Shown: piece by piece, positions 22,201-33,935 of the stretch
Layout of the letters: the number at the start of each line of letters is the position of its first letter
Position numbering within the stretch: the stretch's first letter is position 1
Assembly: GCA_905221605.1 (NCBI GenBank)
Contig: CAJNDS010002512.1
Span: 876,360 to 936,359, forward strand
Origin: Symbiodinium natans
Lineage: Eukaryota > Sar > Dinophyceae > Suessiales > Symbiodiniaceae
Direction of reading: 5' to 3'
Length of the DNA: 60,000 nt
Translations under genes and position numbers: made by a program
The notes under the pieces: generated by a model
Told to the model about the DNA's origin: nothing
The model's database searches: none
What the model saw: only the letters and a program-made list of their open reading frames with translations

Positions 22201-25200
22201 TGTTCTGCAGTGCTTGAGGAGATGCTGTATGATGAAGAGGTCGAGAAGGCGTGACATCAGGGAGCCCGTTGACAGTTGACACGTTCGGCCATGTGGCTAA
22301 TAGTGTCGATCGTGCAATAAGATGCGTTCGGAATGCTCATAAGCTGTTGTCTCCTAGTGCTCTGAAGCTTCGTGCAATCAAGAGAGTGTCATGTTGCAGG
22401 AGGTTGATTCGATGCAGACTGGGTTGCGCCAGCTGCGTATCATCGAACAGCGCATCCTCAAACAAGCGTCGGACTTCCTACAAAACGTCTTAGACTCCAA
22501 GCTTCAAGCTTGACCCTCGAGCAGAGTGCGCATGATTCTGCTGATTTCTGCTGTCTGGCTTGGTCCTTGTGCCCTTGGGTGCTACGACGGGCGCAAGTCC
22601 AACATGCCGCATGCACCTCAACCACCTCTTCAACTGGAGCTGTTTCCGATGAGGCTGCGCCAGCTTTCCCCCGTTGCCTTCGAGCCTACGCTTATTCGAA
22701 TTGAAGATGGAGATTTCACTGGTCAAGCATCAAGTTGGAGTGCCTGGAGGCTGGCGCGAACGACGCTTTCCTCTGCACTGTCACGTGCGGCATGGTTATC
22801 CGATGAGGTTGCAGCGGCCAGAGTCCATTGAGCTCTCGAGCTGTAGATCTTGGAGAGAGCCTTAGAAAATCAGAGATTCATCGTGCCTGCCATGCCTCGC
22901 CAGTTCGGGGTGCTTATTGTCAGAGGTTTTATTTGCGACCTATAGGTGCCTGAAAATCGCTTGATACGCCTACGTCTGTGAAGGTGGCACCACGGGTCAC
23001 GTTTCACCACTTGCGATTTCCATGGGCTATAATATCAGAAAACAGAGGACCGTATCGCGGGGGCACTTGTGTCCAACTTGTGTCCGACTTGTGTGCTTGT
23101 GTCTAAGGCCTGGGGCGCTTCCCTCCGCGGCATGATGGCTCCTTCCTTGGAGGTCCTCTGCAGCTTTGCGAAGTCAATCGAAGAAGCCACCGAAAACCGT
23201 AAAACTAGAGAGCACCCCCCAAAATTAAGCTGCCATCGTGTGAGCTGGGCAAAACATCGGGTCAGGTAGGTAAACGCGCTTTGAGGGACGCCAGAGTGCT
23301 GACCAGCATCTGACGAACTTGCACGATGAATGGGAAAAAAGCTACGACATTTTATGAGAGCAGCTTGACAGGTTTCCTTGCCGAACGAAAAAAAGCACGC
23401 CGCAGATATGAAGGTGTTCTACCAGTTCTACCATCAACTCTGTCGAGGTCCGGCAATGTGCACTACTATTGCAAGCGCACGATGGCAGAATGATAGCGCG
23501 TGCGCGACGACAGCTATGCTATCTTGTGGTGCCAGGTGGATCGGAAGCGGCACTTGTTAGGAGGCGTGCTTGAGGCGATGCATTGGAAATGGCGGACAAC
23601 GGGAGTTCTTCGGACTGGGCTGGGCTAGGGTTCATGCTCAAGCAGACAGCCCCGCACAAAAATTGGACCTGGGCAAAGCAACTCTTGCCTCCCAGCCACT
23701 GGCCGTCCTCACCGCTCTTTTGAGCTGCGCAGCGGAACGTACCGGCCCACGAAGTCTGTGCGATGCGACAGGTCGCGTTGTCACGTAGAGGCCACCGTTT
23801 CTAGCTATTGGCGCTCGAGTGTGTCGATGTTCCGCCAGCGGCGCAAAACAGCCCTCGCCCCACAGGCAGTGCCGGAATGTACCGGGCATCCCCTGAAAAG
23901 CCCGGCAGGACCAGTACAGAGTGGAAAAACTCGACTGCATTCGCCATGCCGACATGTACAGCTATTCGATACGTCGGAGACGTATTTGTTCAGCGAAAAG
24001 CAGGGTCGCCGCATGAGAAGGCTGGGCGTTTCACATCAACAATAGACGCTACGTCGAGTGCACTTCCCGACCCGGCATTGCACTTGCCTACAGCCACACA
24101 CGCCCGCCATCAGATTGGGTGAATGGAGTCTCGGAGCGTGGTGGTCTTCAGCTTGAAACCAAATCGGGCTAGCTGTGGAGTGTACCTGCTTAGAGAGTTG
24201 TGACAACATTGGTTACACGTCCACGGCCTCACCCGAATTCTCGCAGACAGCTTGTTAGGCATCCGGAAGGCCATCAGACGAGTTCTTTGTCTCAAGCGCT
24301 TGAACTGCTAACCCCCCCCCCAAATTCCGGAAGCCTGGAGCGTAAATCAACCAGATTCGCGTAGAAATTGCACAGTGCATGTTACAAAAATGATATTAAA
24401 GATGGTGTTGCGGAAGCGCCAGGCCCTTGGGGCTGGTGGTGCAGTCGGTTATGCTGCAACCCGACGGCAAGCAGGTTTGTTGCCGCAGTGCCGAGGACAC
24501 AAGAGTGTCATAACAGGGTTGCGAGTTTTGATGGTTTTGGATCGGGCCCACCAACTTGTTCAAGGTGTTGTGTGTCTTCATCGGCCCAAGTGTCCCCAAC
24601 AGCAATGATTTGTGGAGCCTCGGGCTTAAGTCATGTGAGCTGCAGCTTCAGGAGGTCCGGTTTTCTTCCCGCAGCATTCATGTTACCAGTATCAGGTTGT
24701 TTGTTGCATGTCGAGCGGAGACCTCGCGACCGACCTATAACGTGAGGTGGGGCTCCTCCTCGAGGTCTCCGTGGGCGCCTCCCTGGGCCTGGGACTCTCC
24801 TTAGGGGCAGCTTGGCCTCAAGCTTGGGCACTTCAAGGAAGACGAGAGACACTTGCATCTACAAAGAGCCCCCCAGCATTTCGGTATCACGTCTACTTAT
24901 CTTCCTCCCCAGCTTCCATCCACAATGCACCCTCAGCGGGCGACGTTAGGTGGCGTTTGCAGTGGCAGCTTTGTTCGGCCAGGAGCTCTCAGTCGCAAAC
25001 AGCCATGGCAGGGTTGTGGCTCTTGCGAAGAGATTTGAAGCACACAGAATCTCAACAGCAAATTCCTGGCCTCCCACAAAGAAACAGCTCTCTGAGTCTG
25101 AGGTTTTCTCCCGGGAATGAGTTTTCGGTGAGAATGTTGAGTTTGTTGGCACTGAGCCGGGTCCCTGAAAGCTTGGGCTGTTGGATTCCAAGGCAGGACT

Positions 25201-25851
25201 GCAACGCGAAGCCTTGAACATCCTTGAACATCCTTGAACCAAATAAAATCCGATAAACACTGAAGGACTCCGACTTGGGCCGGAATCTGGGGCTTTGGTC
25301 CTACGCAGATGGCCAGCAGCGGGCGATCCAGACTGTCTTGGACAATTTGAACCGACTCTTTGGCCAGCTCTGGATTCGGAGGTAGGTCCCAAGACTAAAG
25401 CCACGAAGGCTGAGCTCACACCACCCCCCGCCCCGACGGCTTTCTTGGTAGGATCTGAGAGGAAGCTCCCGAAATTGATCCTTTTTGCGGTTATCTAAGC
25501 TTCAGGCGACATCTGGGAGGCAAACTTTTATGGGTGATTCGGCATAGGCTCTTGTTCCACAGTCGTTCTGACATGCACATGGTGGCTCCCATTTCCAGCT
25601 GATGAGCTAGAGACTTCACCCACTTTTTTCTCGCTGCATGCGTTGTGCCTCCATAGTTCTCAAATTTCGCACGTGCATATAGATTCAACCCATCACATGG
25701 CCTCAAACTTTTTGAGATCTGCTGCAGAAGGTTGTAATTGGAAGCTTGAAGGCACAGTCTTGATCAGCTATTTCGCAGATCCATAGATCCAAGCTTTTGG
25801 GGCCATGGATGCCTTCGCTTCGTCATCGACGCTCTTCGGGTCGTCATGTCC
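19258..25851. other. 6.6 kb without a supported gene
   Basis: I read both strands and found only short frames. A possible signal peptide starts at 22526 plus (MRMILLISAVWLGPCALG) but leads into no recognisable protein. Protein-like minus-strand bits occur near 19950-20110. A small tandem repeat of CCTTGAACAT (three units) lies at about 25210-25240. Confidence 0.35.
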
Positions 25852-26046
25852 TCACAAGGCTGGCCAACCAGACATGGCAGTTGATACATGCTGCAGGATT
25901 TTGCGGGAGTTCATAAGGCCGGCTCCACAAATCAAAGCCAAACAACCTCCAAACATGTCGTAGCCGTGTCTAGGGTTTTCTGATGCTTGTGGCATATATG
26001 TTAATGCAGGAGACACAATGGCTGAGCCAAACAAACCGTAGGTCAA
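25852..26046 (-). CDS. possible membrane-protein exon
   Basis: The minus frame reads MTYGLFGSAIVSPALTYMPQ, then ENPRHGYDMFGGCLALICGA and GLMNSRKILQHVSTAM. It holds one or two hydrophobic segments separated by a polar loop, unlike the neighbouring frames. Family unknown. A GT following ATGTCTG near the C-terminal end could be a donor. No neighbouring exon was confirmed. Confidence 0.28.
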   Translation of the reverse strand: MTYGLFGSAIVSPALTYMPQASENPRHGYDMFGGCLALICGAGLMNSRKILQHVSTAMSGWPAL

Positions 26047-27282
26047 CCTTTAGGCAATAGCTGTAGCTGCAGCTCGCTCACTCGGACGTCGTTTGCGTTG
26101 ACCATGCCTCTCAAGACCACCTACCGGTATCACGACGCCGCATGTTCTCCTCCTTGTTTCAGATTCGATTCCAAGTGGTGGGCTTCCCAACCGAGTCAGC
26201 GAATGCCTGGCTAGCCAAACGCAGCAACAACCTGCAGGTCCTCATCCCCGTTCGTGGTTTGATTGCTCCTGCAGGGCTTCCCGACTTTCTTTTCAGGACA
26301 AATCGACGCTTTAAGAGTCAGCGCCGCACGCGGAAACCGTGGTATCGTAACCCACATTTGCGTATTCGCTTGACACTGTTTCGTGTAGCCAAAAAACTAA
26401 AGACATTGGCAAGTTGGGTTCACGATCCTTATAACTGTCATCGTTTTTAGTTTGAACTTGTCTTCGAATGTCAAATGTCCTGGCAGTTGCAGGGACCGTC
26501 GTGTCTGGTCAAGATCCTGGCCGGTGTCTTCGTTTTGAGAGCCGAACTTTTCGCCGTGTGTCTATATGATGGCCCCCTATGTTTGACCCCGAATAACTCC
26601 ATTGAAAAGTGGTCCAGCATAGAACAAGGCCCTTGGAGACCGGATTCCAACGCTGAGTCCATGCATTGAAGCCTTCAAGCCTTAAAACAAACCTTCAAGG
26701 CCGTAGCCCCAAGCTCACAAACCTAAAGCCTCCAGCATTCAAGCCTGCGGCCTGTAAGCTCAAGGACTTGCAAATAACTTCCCCCAGTGTTGAGTCAGGA
26801 GTCAGGAGAGGCCAAAACGCCACCCCGATCCTTGTAACCTCCAGCACTGCTTCACACAGGGTTTGAAAAGGGGATCCTTGGTTTGAGGGCCAGGACGAAT
26901 GTTCAGCTATTCCGTGACCACAAGAAAGACTTGAAACCACACGAAGATGCTCAGCACGTTGAAGTGTTGGCCGCGCGCGCTACACATGCCATTCCATCCC
27001 ACAATGAACCCAACGTATCTAGCCTAGGTCCGGACAAGCTTGGTCTTATGTTGTCTTTGGATTCCAGCGGCTGGGGCCTGCAGCATACTTTCGTGCCCCC
27101 CAGTGCCAAAAGAGTTGATGGCTCCAGGTGCACACGCTTTGCGAAGACGAATGCTAGTTGCATTCCTGCCTCATCTCTAGACACATGCGGCTCTAGCGGC
27201 TACACCTTCCTTGTAGATGTTTGTGTTAAGAACGACAGCTCCAGGGCCTTGGGGACTTGGGGGACTTACGGCAGCAATTGCC
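26047..27282. other. no gene recognised; AAGCCT-rich patch
   Basis: Between about 26670 and 26770 the plus strand is a degenerate series of CTTCAAGCC, CCTAAAGCCT and CAAGCCTG words. The rest has only unsupported frames. Confidence 0.35.
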
Positions 27283-29959
27283 ATGCCAGCACCTCGGATT
27301 CCGCGCGACCCAAAGGTCGAAGATGGCGATAATCCGGAAAGCATCCAGGTCGTGCCAGGGCTCCTTCAGGATCAGCTCGCATTACTGCGAGAGGAGCTGC
27401 AGGGCGACGTCATGAACCTAGCTGCACGCTTGCACGTCATTGAGGCGCACCTCGGACTTCATGCGAAGCATGGCCAGCCAAGCCAGCAAGGCCACGAGGC
27501 AGAAGTGCTGCAGGACCAGAATCAAGTGTCGCCAGCCTGTGGCGCAATGCAGCAGGAGGTGAAGGCTGCGAAGCCTCATCCGCCTCATCCCATCGGCCCC
27601 ATCATGGGCCAGCAGAAGGCGGAGGAGTCAACCGAAGTCTGTTTTGAGGCAAGTGTGTGGAGCGTTCCACTCCTGATCGGAGTGGTTGACGTAGGTTGGT
27701 TCGACAATGTTTTTGCTGCCATGCTGGTCCTACTGAACTTTGGCATGCAGACAGCCTTCACCTATGTGCTTCTCTCGGACGGCTTCATGGGGGAGTCCCT
27801 GGAGAAAGACATTGAAAGTGCCAAGATCTGGCGCACCAGCGTGGCGCACGATGCGAAGTATCTCGACTTGGCAGACACCAGCTTGGTATCTAGAGTTTGC
27901 AACGGTGATGGAGCCCTCATTCTGTCCACAACCCAAGCAATACTCGTCAATCACATCAACGACTTCCTGGGCTTGGAGAAGACGCAGCTTGACCATTCTC
28001 TCTTTCAACCAGGTACGCTGCTCTGCCTCCTCTGCATTGTTCTGTGGAGTTTGTGCATATACAAGGACCAGGTTTCCGTTGTTAGTGCCGAGTGCGTGTT
28101 CTTGTTTGCCCACGCGTGCCTTTCTCTCTAAGCTCAGTTCGAAGACAAACGCTCTTTTCGAAGGACCCTCTACAGCAAAACCCGTGGATCAAAACAGACT
28201 ATCAGACTATCAATGGTCAGAGAATTAAGTAGCATCCAAAATAGAATGTGCTGGGGTCAAAACATATTCATTGGAACAGTTCGCGCTTGTAGCACTCGAA
28301 CAGTTTGTTTAGGCGTTTGCGTGTGCTGGTCTGACGAATACTTCAGGTTCATGTTTAGGGTCGTTACATTGTCTCAGGCGGTTGTCCGGACGTTAGCCGC
28401 TGCTTTTGTTTACTGAGCATATAATTTGTTCCCTGAATTCCTGCAATGTCTGGATTGCGCCGTCCGAATGCTCGGCTGCGAGCCAAAAAAAACGCAAGGC
28501 CAGCCTTCGAAAAAGTCTGTGATTTTGGAGTTAGCTCGGTGACTTGGCCTTTCGAAAGTGGCTCGCATGAAGCAGCGTCCAGCACACATGAAGCTTCTTG
28601 CGAGCCCTTGCCCGAGCCACAAGGAGTTTCGTCGAATCTGGTTTCAGCTGGAGGCGACCAAGGAGATTCCGAAGTCCCGTCTGTCGACGTTCTGCAACAA
28701 CACATTTCAGAGTTTGTCGTGGTGTCGTTTCTACATACTCCTTGTGGTGGCTTTTGTTCGGGTAGTGATTGCCTCCGTCTTGATGGTGGCTGGGATCCTG
28801 TGGCTGGCTCGCACAACAAGCATCGAAGAATTGATGCTGAATGCGGTGGCGCTCCATGCCATCTTGGACGTTGATGAGTTCCTCTTCGAGGGCATGACCC
28901 CCATAATGATCCATCAAGGGATACAGCGGCTGCAGCCCATACAAGTCCGGTATAGCCGGCGCAGGAGTCAATGCGAATCTTTGCTACACTTTGTCTCCAT
29001 GAGTTCCTTGGTGATCGTAGTCTACTGCCTTTTGCTGTTGCCCCTCGGAGACAACATGCTGAAGATAAAGAATGAGTTATGCGGTGGCACGCAGACCTTC
29101 GTGGTTCGTTACAATGCTGACAGCCAGATCCCATATGGTCTGTCTACTACCGCCTCCCGCAACGTCGGGAACCTGTCGCAGATTGAGCTTGCCGTGTACA
29201 CTCACAAGGCCACCTCGCCCCAGACCACACCGGATGCATTGGGGCCGAAGTACATCTTGTTTTCTGCCAACAAAGCCCTCTTTGAAGTGGAAAGCACACG
29301 AAGCATGGCAGAACACGCGTCCAATGCCCAGCTTTGTGTGGAGGTTGGCGGCACTGGCAGAGGGTGGTCAGTTCAGCGTGGATCCGACAATGCTGCTTTT
29401 GGCCACGCGGCTTTTGAATAATGCAGCAGCAAGTGTGATGCGCGCTGGCGCTTCAAGTTGTGCCGAGCTAAGCGAGCTGTGTGACTCCGCTGATGGCCGG
29501 CTGGTGCGGTGGGTGTGCGGTGAAACTTGTGGGTGCCTCAACCCCTTTAGCTCTCCTTGGTACAAGGTGGCTGCGCAGGGTTGCTCGCCGAGTTGTATGG
29601 CTATAGGTGCGCAGCAGCTGCAGAATCGCTCTTGTGAAGATGTGCCGCCAAGTGATGAGAGCTGGCGGGCTTTTTGGACCTCTTATCCAGCAGCACTGTC
29701 CAACTATATTGGGCAAAACCTGGAAGGTTTCCAGGCTTTTCAAGTTGCGAACCGAACCATCCAAGCCATGCTTTCAGGGGGTTGTCCAGCACTGCTGCGA
29801 TTTCCCACGGACATCTTTATCGACGCTACGTACTGCGATGGCTTCCCAGAGCTCTTTGGGTCCTTGGCATCCCTGTGTCCGCAGAGTTGCGGCTGTGCAA
29901 CGTCGCTACAGTCACCTGGCGCATGCCCGGCCAGTTGCAGAGCCAACGCTTCCGCCTGA
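27283..29959 (+). CDS. four-segment membrane protein with Cys-rich tail, copy 1
   Basis: Exon 1 (27283 to about 28071) encodes a coiled-coil N-terminus (VPGLLQDQLALLREELQG, residues 25-42). Two hydrophobic segments follow at residues about 141-164 (NVFAAMLVLLNFGMQTAF) and 244-260 (GTLLCLLCIVLWSLCIY). Exon 2 (about 28624-29959) begins EFRRIWFQLEATKEIP, has two more hydrophobic segments (ASVLMVAGILWLA and MSSLVIVVYCLLLLPL) with NAVALHAILDVDEFLF between them, then a large Cys-containing region with two similar modules ending CGETCGC and CPQSCGC. The family is unknown to me beyond its diverged copy at 45.8-50.1 kb. Near 29344 the frame shifts by one base: the N-terminal part is in the frame ending CVEV, the C-terminal part in the next. 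This is a real frame break, a tiny intron or a base error. Copy 2 is uninterrupted at that point. The intron between the exons is about 550 bases. Confidence 0.65.
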
Positions 29960-31621
29960 ATTTCAGATGGTGCCGAGCATTCTGGGAAATATTGGAATCC
30001 TATTGCCACGTTGTGGGCTTCAGGTGGCTGTGTGTACTACACTGTGTGTACATATTGATGACCCATCGTTGTTCGAGGTAGCAGCGGTAGCGGTGGCAAC
30101 TTGCAAGGCATCGACGCTCCGCTGGCACACACTGACTTGTAAAGCCTGCAGCCCTGCCAAGAACTGGACTCAGAGGGCCCCTGAGACACTGAGATCGCAG
30201 CCTTAGCACCCCGTGAAGCACATGCCTTCACACCCGTGCGCCATCAAAACATTGACAAGCCCAAGCTCGAAACCTGCAGTGTGAGGCAGTCCAGCACGAT
30301 GAAGGGAATCACAGCCAATGAAGATCACCGCATCCAATAGAAGCCACTACATATAAGGGTTATCACAAGCCTTGGTAAGCCCTGCTGTAATCAGGAGAGT
30401 TCTCTCACAGCACTCTCCCTACCACCTTCTGTCGGGAGATGTAGTCGTGTTTAGTGTTTAGTATGATGTTTGGTTTCTTTGGGGGGGGAGGGGGGGGGCG
30501 GTTGGGGAAGGGGTTGAGGAAAGCTCGCAGGGTTTCCGGTCTCTTGAAAGCAAGCCACAGGCCGAATTTGCTGCTGCTGCCCACCTGCATGTGCGTTTGT
30601 GAAACGCGGCCGAGGACTTTGGAGGCAAACGAAACTCGGGGACAGGCTTAGAGGCTTAGAGTTTGAGGGCATGAAATGAAGGTTTGTATTTTGGATTATG
30701 GAGGGTGCAAAGGTTTCTATAGGTTGGGTATGGCGTGTGGAGTCACGGCCTTGGGGGCTCGAACATGTATTTCAGAGGCTCACTTGCTTCAGAAGTGAGC
30801 TTCCGGAGGCGTTGTTCAACGCTTGGCTACACTTTGTTCAAATTCGTACTGGAATGCTGTGTCAGTGACCTCCACGTTGATGTCAACCAGAGACTTATGC
30901 ATCCCAAGCTTCACAATTATTGAAACCTCTAGATCGCATCATCACATCTGGCCCCCTGACCAGACAGATTTGCAGGTTCCAAGGGACTTCCTTTGATCTG
31001 TACGGGTCTTGAGTTTTGCGTTCAAAGCAACAGATGCACCAAAGCTATGGGGCACGTATGGGCTTCTGCATGTTTGGACTTTTTTTGGGGGGGTGGCTTA
31101 TAAGGCAACCGATGGTCTCTCTGCCAGTCGCGAGGAGCAGATCGACTTGAGCGTGCTGAGCCTCGAGTAGATCGGAGTTGTTCGTGAAGCCGTGATTTGC
31201 ACGGAATTGCTGATGTGAAGTCGGCAGATTTTCAAGATATTTTGAAAATCCGGGGGTACTGGTGTACGGTTTGCCGCTCAGGCAGGTTGCTTGCAGGAAC
31301 AGAACTGAAGTACTGAAGGCCGTAGAGCGGTAGATCGTCAGGCAGTGGCAGACAGTGGTGGATAAATATAGTTTATACTTAAATCCTCCAAGTGCAGCAT
31401 CCCTGCAGCTTCAACCCGTAACCTACCAAACCGCGTTTCAGCAAGTCAAGGCAACTGCCCCAGCATCGCCCAAAGTGGCACGGTCCGAAACAACAGAGCA
31501 TGGCCGAGGAGAAACTGAATGTTAGTCTTGGTGTTCGGCACTTGATGTCATAAAGAAGCCCAGGCCGAACATTGCAGTATGGCGAGGTTTCTCGAGTTTC
31601 AGGGTCGAACAGTGGTGGCCT
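29960..31621. other. no gene recognised; G-run at 30481-30517
   Basis: G runs of eight, nine, four and four near 30481-30517 could form a quadruplex. No frame is supported in the rest. Confidence 0.4.
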
Positions 31622-31907
31622 TTGCCGCTTTGCTGCCTGGTGTCAAAGGTTCCAAGATTGTCTAAGGTCGAAACCAGGTACTGTAGCTTTCGAGCGGCGC
31701 ACAAGATTTTTGAGAACTATGCTCTTCTCAAACTTGATAAAGTTTCGGAGTTGGTTTGGGATGTGCCTCAAGATGAAGGTTCCTTGAAAAGTAGAGATCC
31801 GCATGGCGCCCGCAACCACACCTGTATCATGGACCCAGGACCTGACTACCAAGCGCAAGCCAAGCAGATAGTCCTGGAGGAGTTCGAGAGGCCGGGACAC
31901 CCGAGGT
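31622..31907 (+). CDS. possible exon, unknown protein
   Basis: The frame reads RAAHKIFENYALLKLDKVSE, LVWDVPQDEGSLKSRDPHGA, then PGPDYQAQAKQIVLEEFERP before AG/GTATGC, a good donor near 31906. The composition is protein-like and the antisense frames are poorer. The next frame (31908-32168) starts inside the putative donor, so the two pieces overlap rather than splice cleanly. Family not recognised. Confidence 0.35.
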
Positions 31908-32168
31908 ATGCCCGAACGCGACATAGTCCCAGTGCTTGAACCGGACATGGGGTTGAGATGTGGTTTCAATCGACACTCCACGATCTTGGACCTCTACAAT
32001 CCACACAAAAGACAAGCACGTTTCAGAGAAGAAGAGTTCAGGCGCCTGGCGGCCTGTATGGAGCAGCTCGCGGCTGCTCCGCTCCATCAAGCCCTTGCAA
32101 TGGTCTTGTCTCGGGGTGTTTTTGAGATCTTCAGATATAAAGGCTTAAGGCTTGGAGGCTTCTGTTGA
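31908..32168 (+). CDS. possible exon or downstream ORF, unknown
   Basis: Starts MPERDIVPVLEPDMGLRCGF and continues NRHSTILDLYNPHKRQARFR, EEEFRRLAACMEQLAAAPLH, a charged amphipathic helix. It is shifted by one frame from the piece directly upstream, so an indel or a short intron separates them. Family unknown. Confidence 0.35.
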   Translation: MPERDIVPVLEPDMGLRCGFNRHSTILDLYNPHKRQARFREEEFRRLAACMEQLAAAPLHQALAMVLSRGVFEIFRYKGLRLGGFC

Positions 32169-32495
32169 AACTTTTGATTCCCGTTGCCCGTTGCAGGAAA
32201 TGATTGAGGGGTCGCAGCAGAGTTGCTTGATCGATCTTAGCGCGATGTGCCCGAATTCGGTGTTCTTCAGGACCTCCGTGACGCATCGCAGTCGAGTCGT
32301 GAAGAGGCACAAGCTGCGATTTCAATCCAGGCAGGGAGATGTCGCAAAAGGATTCAGGCTCACAGAGTTCATACCTGACAGTTCCCAATCTCACAGACTC
32401 TGGCAATCGGGACAAGGGAAGAAGAAGGAAAGCGAGATAGAGATGACTGAAAGAAAGAAGGGAAATATAGATGTGTGAGAGAGTGAAGGGAGCAT

Positions 32496-32710
32496 GGACA
32501 CGGTTTTTAACCAGGGTGTTTGCCCCCCCCGCCCTGCCCGGCCGGCATGCCCAGCTTTTGATTTCCTCTGGAGAATTTTCTTACTTGCTTGTCATGAAGA
32601 TTTTCTCTTGAGGAGTTCTATTTTGCTTGGCATGTTTTCCATTATTTGTGGCCCGGCAGTTTCTTGCTCGATTCGCTACCAGGAGGTCTCGACCTCGCAT
32701 TTTTGTCTTA
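32496..32710 (+). repeat. split direct repeat A1
   Basis: Starts GGACACGGTTTTTAACCAGG and ends CGCATTTTTGTCTTA. It matches A2 except for one C in the poly-C run and two substitutions (CTCTGGAG against CTCTTGAG, GAAGATTT against GAAAATTT). Confidence 0.93.
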
Positions 32711-33108
32711 GGGACATGAGAGCGCTTGTTGCGGTGCTCCTTTGGTGCCATGGCTTCCATCTGGTCATTGCTGGTGTCACTCGTCGGCGTCGCCGCCTTT
32801 GGCCGGCCACGGTGGACGGTGCACCTGCTGTGCAGCACCCGGCACTTGACGCTTGGTCCAGGGCTGAACGGGACTTTACATCGTCGTCTTCTGCACACGG
32901 TCTCCAGCCTGATAGCGGCTCCCAGGTGGCTGCCTGCGGTGAAGATGCTGGCGCCGCTTCATTGCCGCCTTCGCAGGCTGCAGCTTCTGCCTTGGACCCG
33001 ACTCCGGACTTTGAGCTGGCCGATCATATCGTGGATCTATATTGCAGAGTCATTCGGAGGCCGCGGCCCTGTTCCACACGTCCTTTCGTACTGCACTCGC
33101 AGGGTTGA
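32711..33108 (+). CDS. element ORF, N-terminal part (Gag-like?)
   Basis: The frame starts inside A1 and after it runs as MRALVAVLLWCHGFHLVIAG, a basic run TRRRRRLW, then a Ser/Ala/Asp-rich stretch to PDFELADHIVDLYCRVI. Near 33045 a protein-like continuation (SEAAALFHTSFRTALAGL) moves to another frame, so the ORF is broken or frameshifted. No known domain is visible. Confidence 0.4.
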
Positions 33109-33419
33109 CGCTTCATCATCCTGCTGCTCAGGAGGTCTGCACTTATTTGTACAACCGACTGCGGGAGTTACCTCTTCCGGTGCAGGATTCGAATCTTCCT
33201 GGCGCTCCTTGGCCAGTTCAGGTTCTTCTACAGGTGTTCGCTCGCTTCATGTGTCATCTTCGAGAACTTGATGACCGCCTACCACCGGCTGCAGTGCGTC
33301 CGCAAGAGCCAGACTCGGCTGTGGATGCATGCCAGGATGTGGGATCTGCTCATGCATCTCCAGTCCGTCCTGCATCGGCATCTGGCAGCCCGCCACGCGC
33401 TCGACGACGCATGCTTTGA
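33042..33419 (+). CDS. element ORF, continuation in another frame
   Basis: Reads SEAAALFHTSFRTALAGLTL, then EVCTYLYNRLRELPLPVQDS and VLLQVFARFMCHLREL, a helical segment that probably continues the preceding ORF. It ends in a basic tail (PPRARRRML). Function unknown; by position it could be a structural (Gag-like) protein of the element. Confidence 0.4.
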   Translation: MQSHSEAAALFHTSFRTALAGLTLHHPAAQEVCTYLYNRLRELPLPVQDSNLPGAPWPVQVLLQVFARFMCHLRELDDRLPPAAVRPQEPDSAVDACQDVGSAHASPVRPASASGSPPRARRRML

Positions 33420-33935
33420 TGCTCCGTGCACTTCCTGGGCTACCTCTACATCGCCTGGACTCTTGCAGCGTCCGTCCTGGCTTTCGGCTCCTGGTGCCTC
33501 AGTGTGGATCTTGGATCTAGGATTGGGCAGTTTTATGCTTTCTTTCTCTCCAGGCACTCTGTACAGGTCGCAATTTTTTTCAGCGATAAGTTTTGGCACG
33601 CCTCTTTTCCCGGATAGTGCATTTGGCTTGCAAAATGCCGTCGCGGTCTTGGGTTGCCTTGTCATCCAGCCACGCTGGCAGGTTCGTGATGGCACGTTAA
33701 TGCTACCCTTGCTCTGACTTGCAGCTCATCGCTTGAGCGTTGCAACATGGCATGCTCCTGTCTGGGAGCATCCTTTGCCTTGCCGCGCTTGGCTTGGCTC
33801 AATTGATGGAGGGGTCCATTCTCTTGCTGTTTGTTGGCCTGTCATTCAGGGACGTTTAGACGTTTAGAAGGCTTCTGATGGTTGCGCATTTGTGACATTA
33901 TGGGGGTCTGCAGACCGTTGTGAGTGTTGACCATC

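Noticed and set aside
33279-33695. Minus-strand frame of 138 codons inside the retroelement
   Set aside because: It is antisense to the element ORFs and has no domain.
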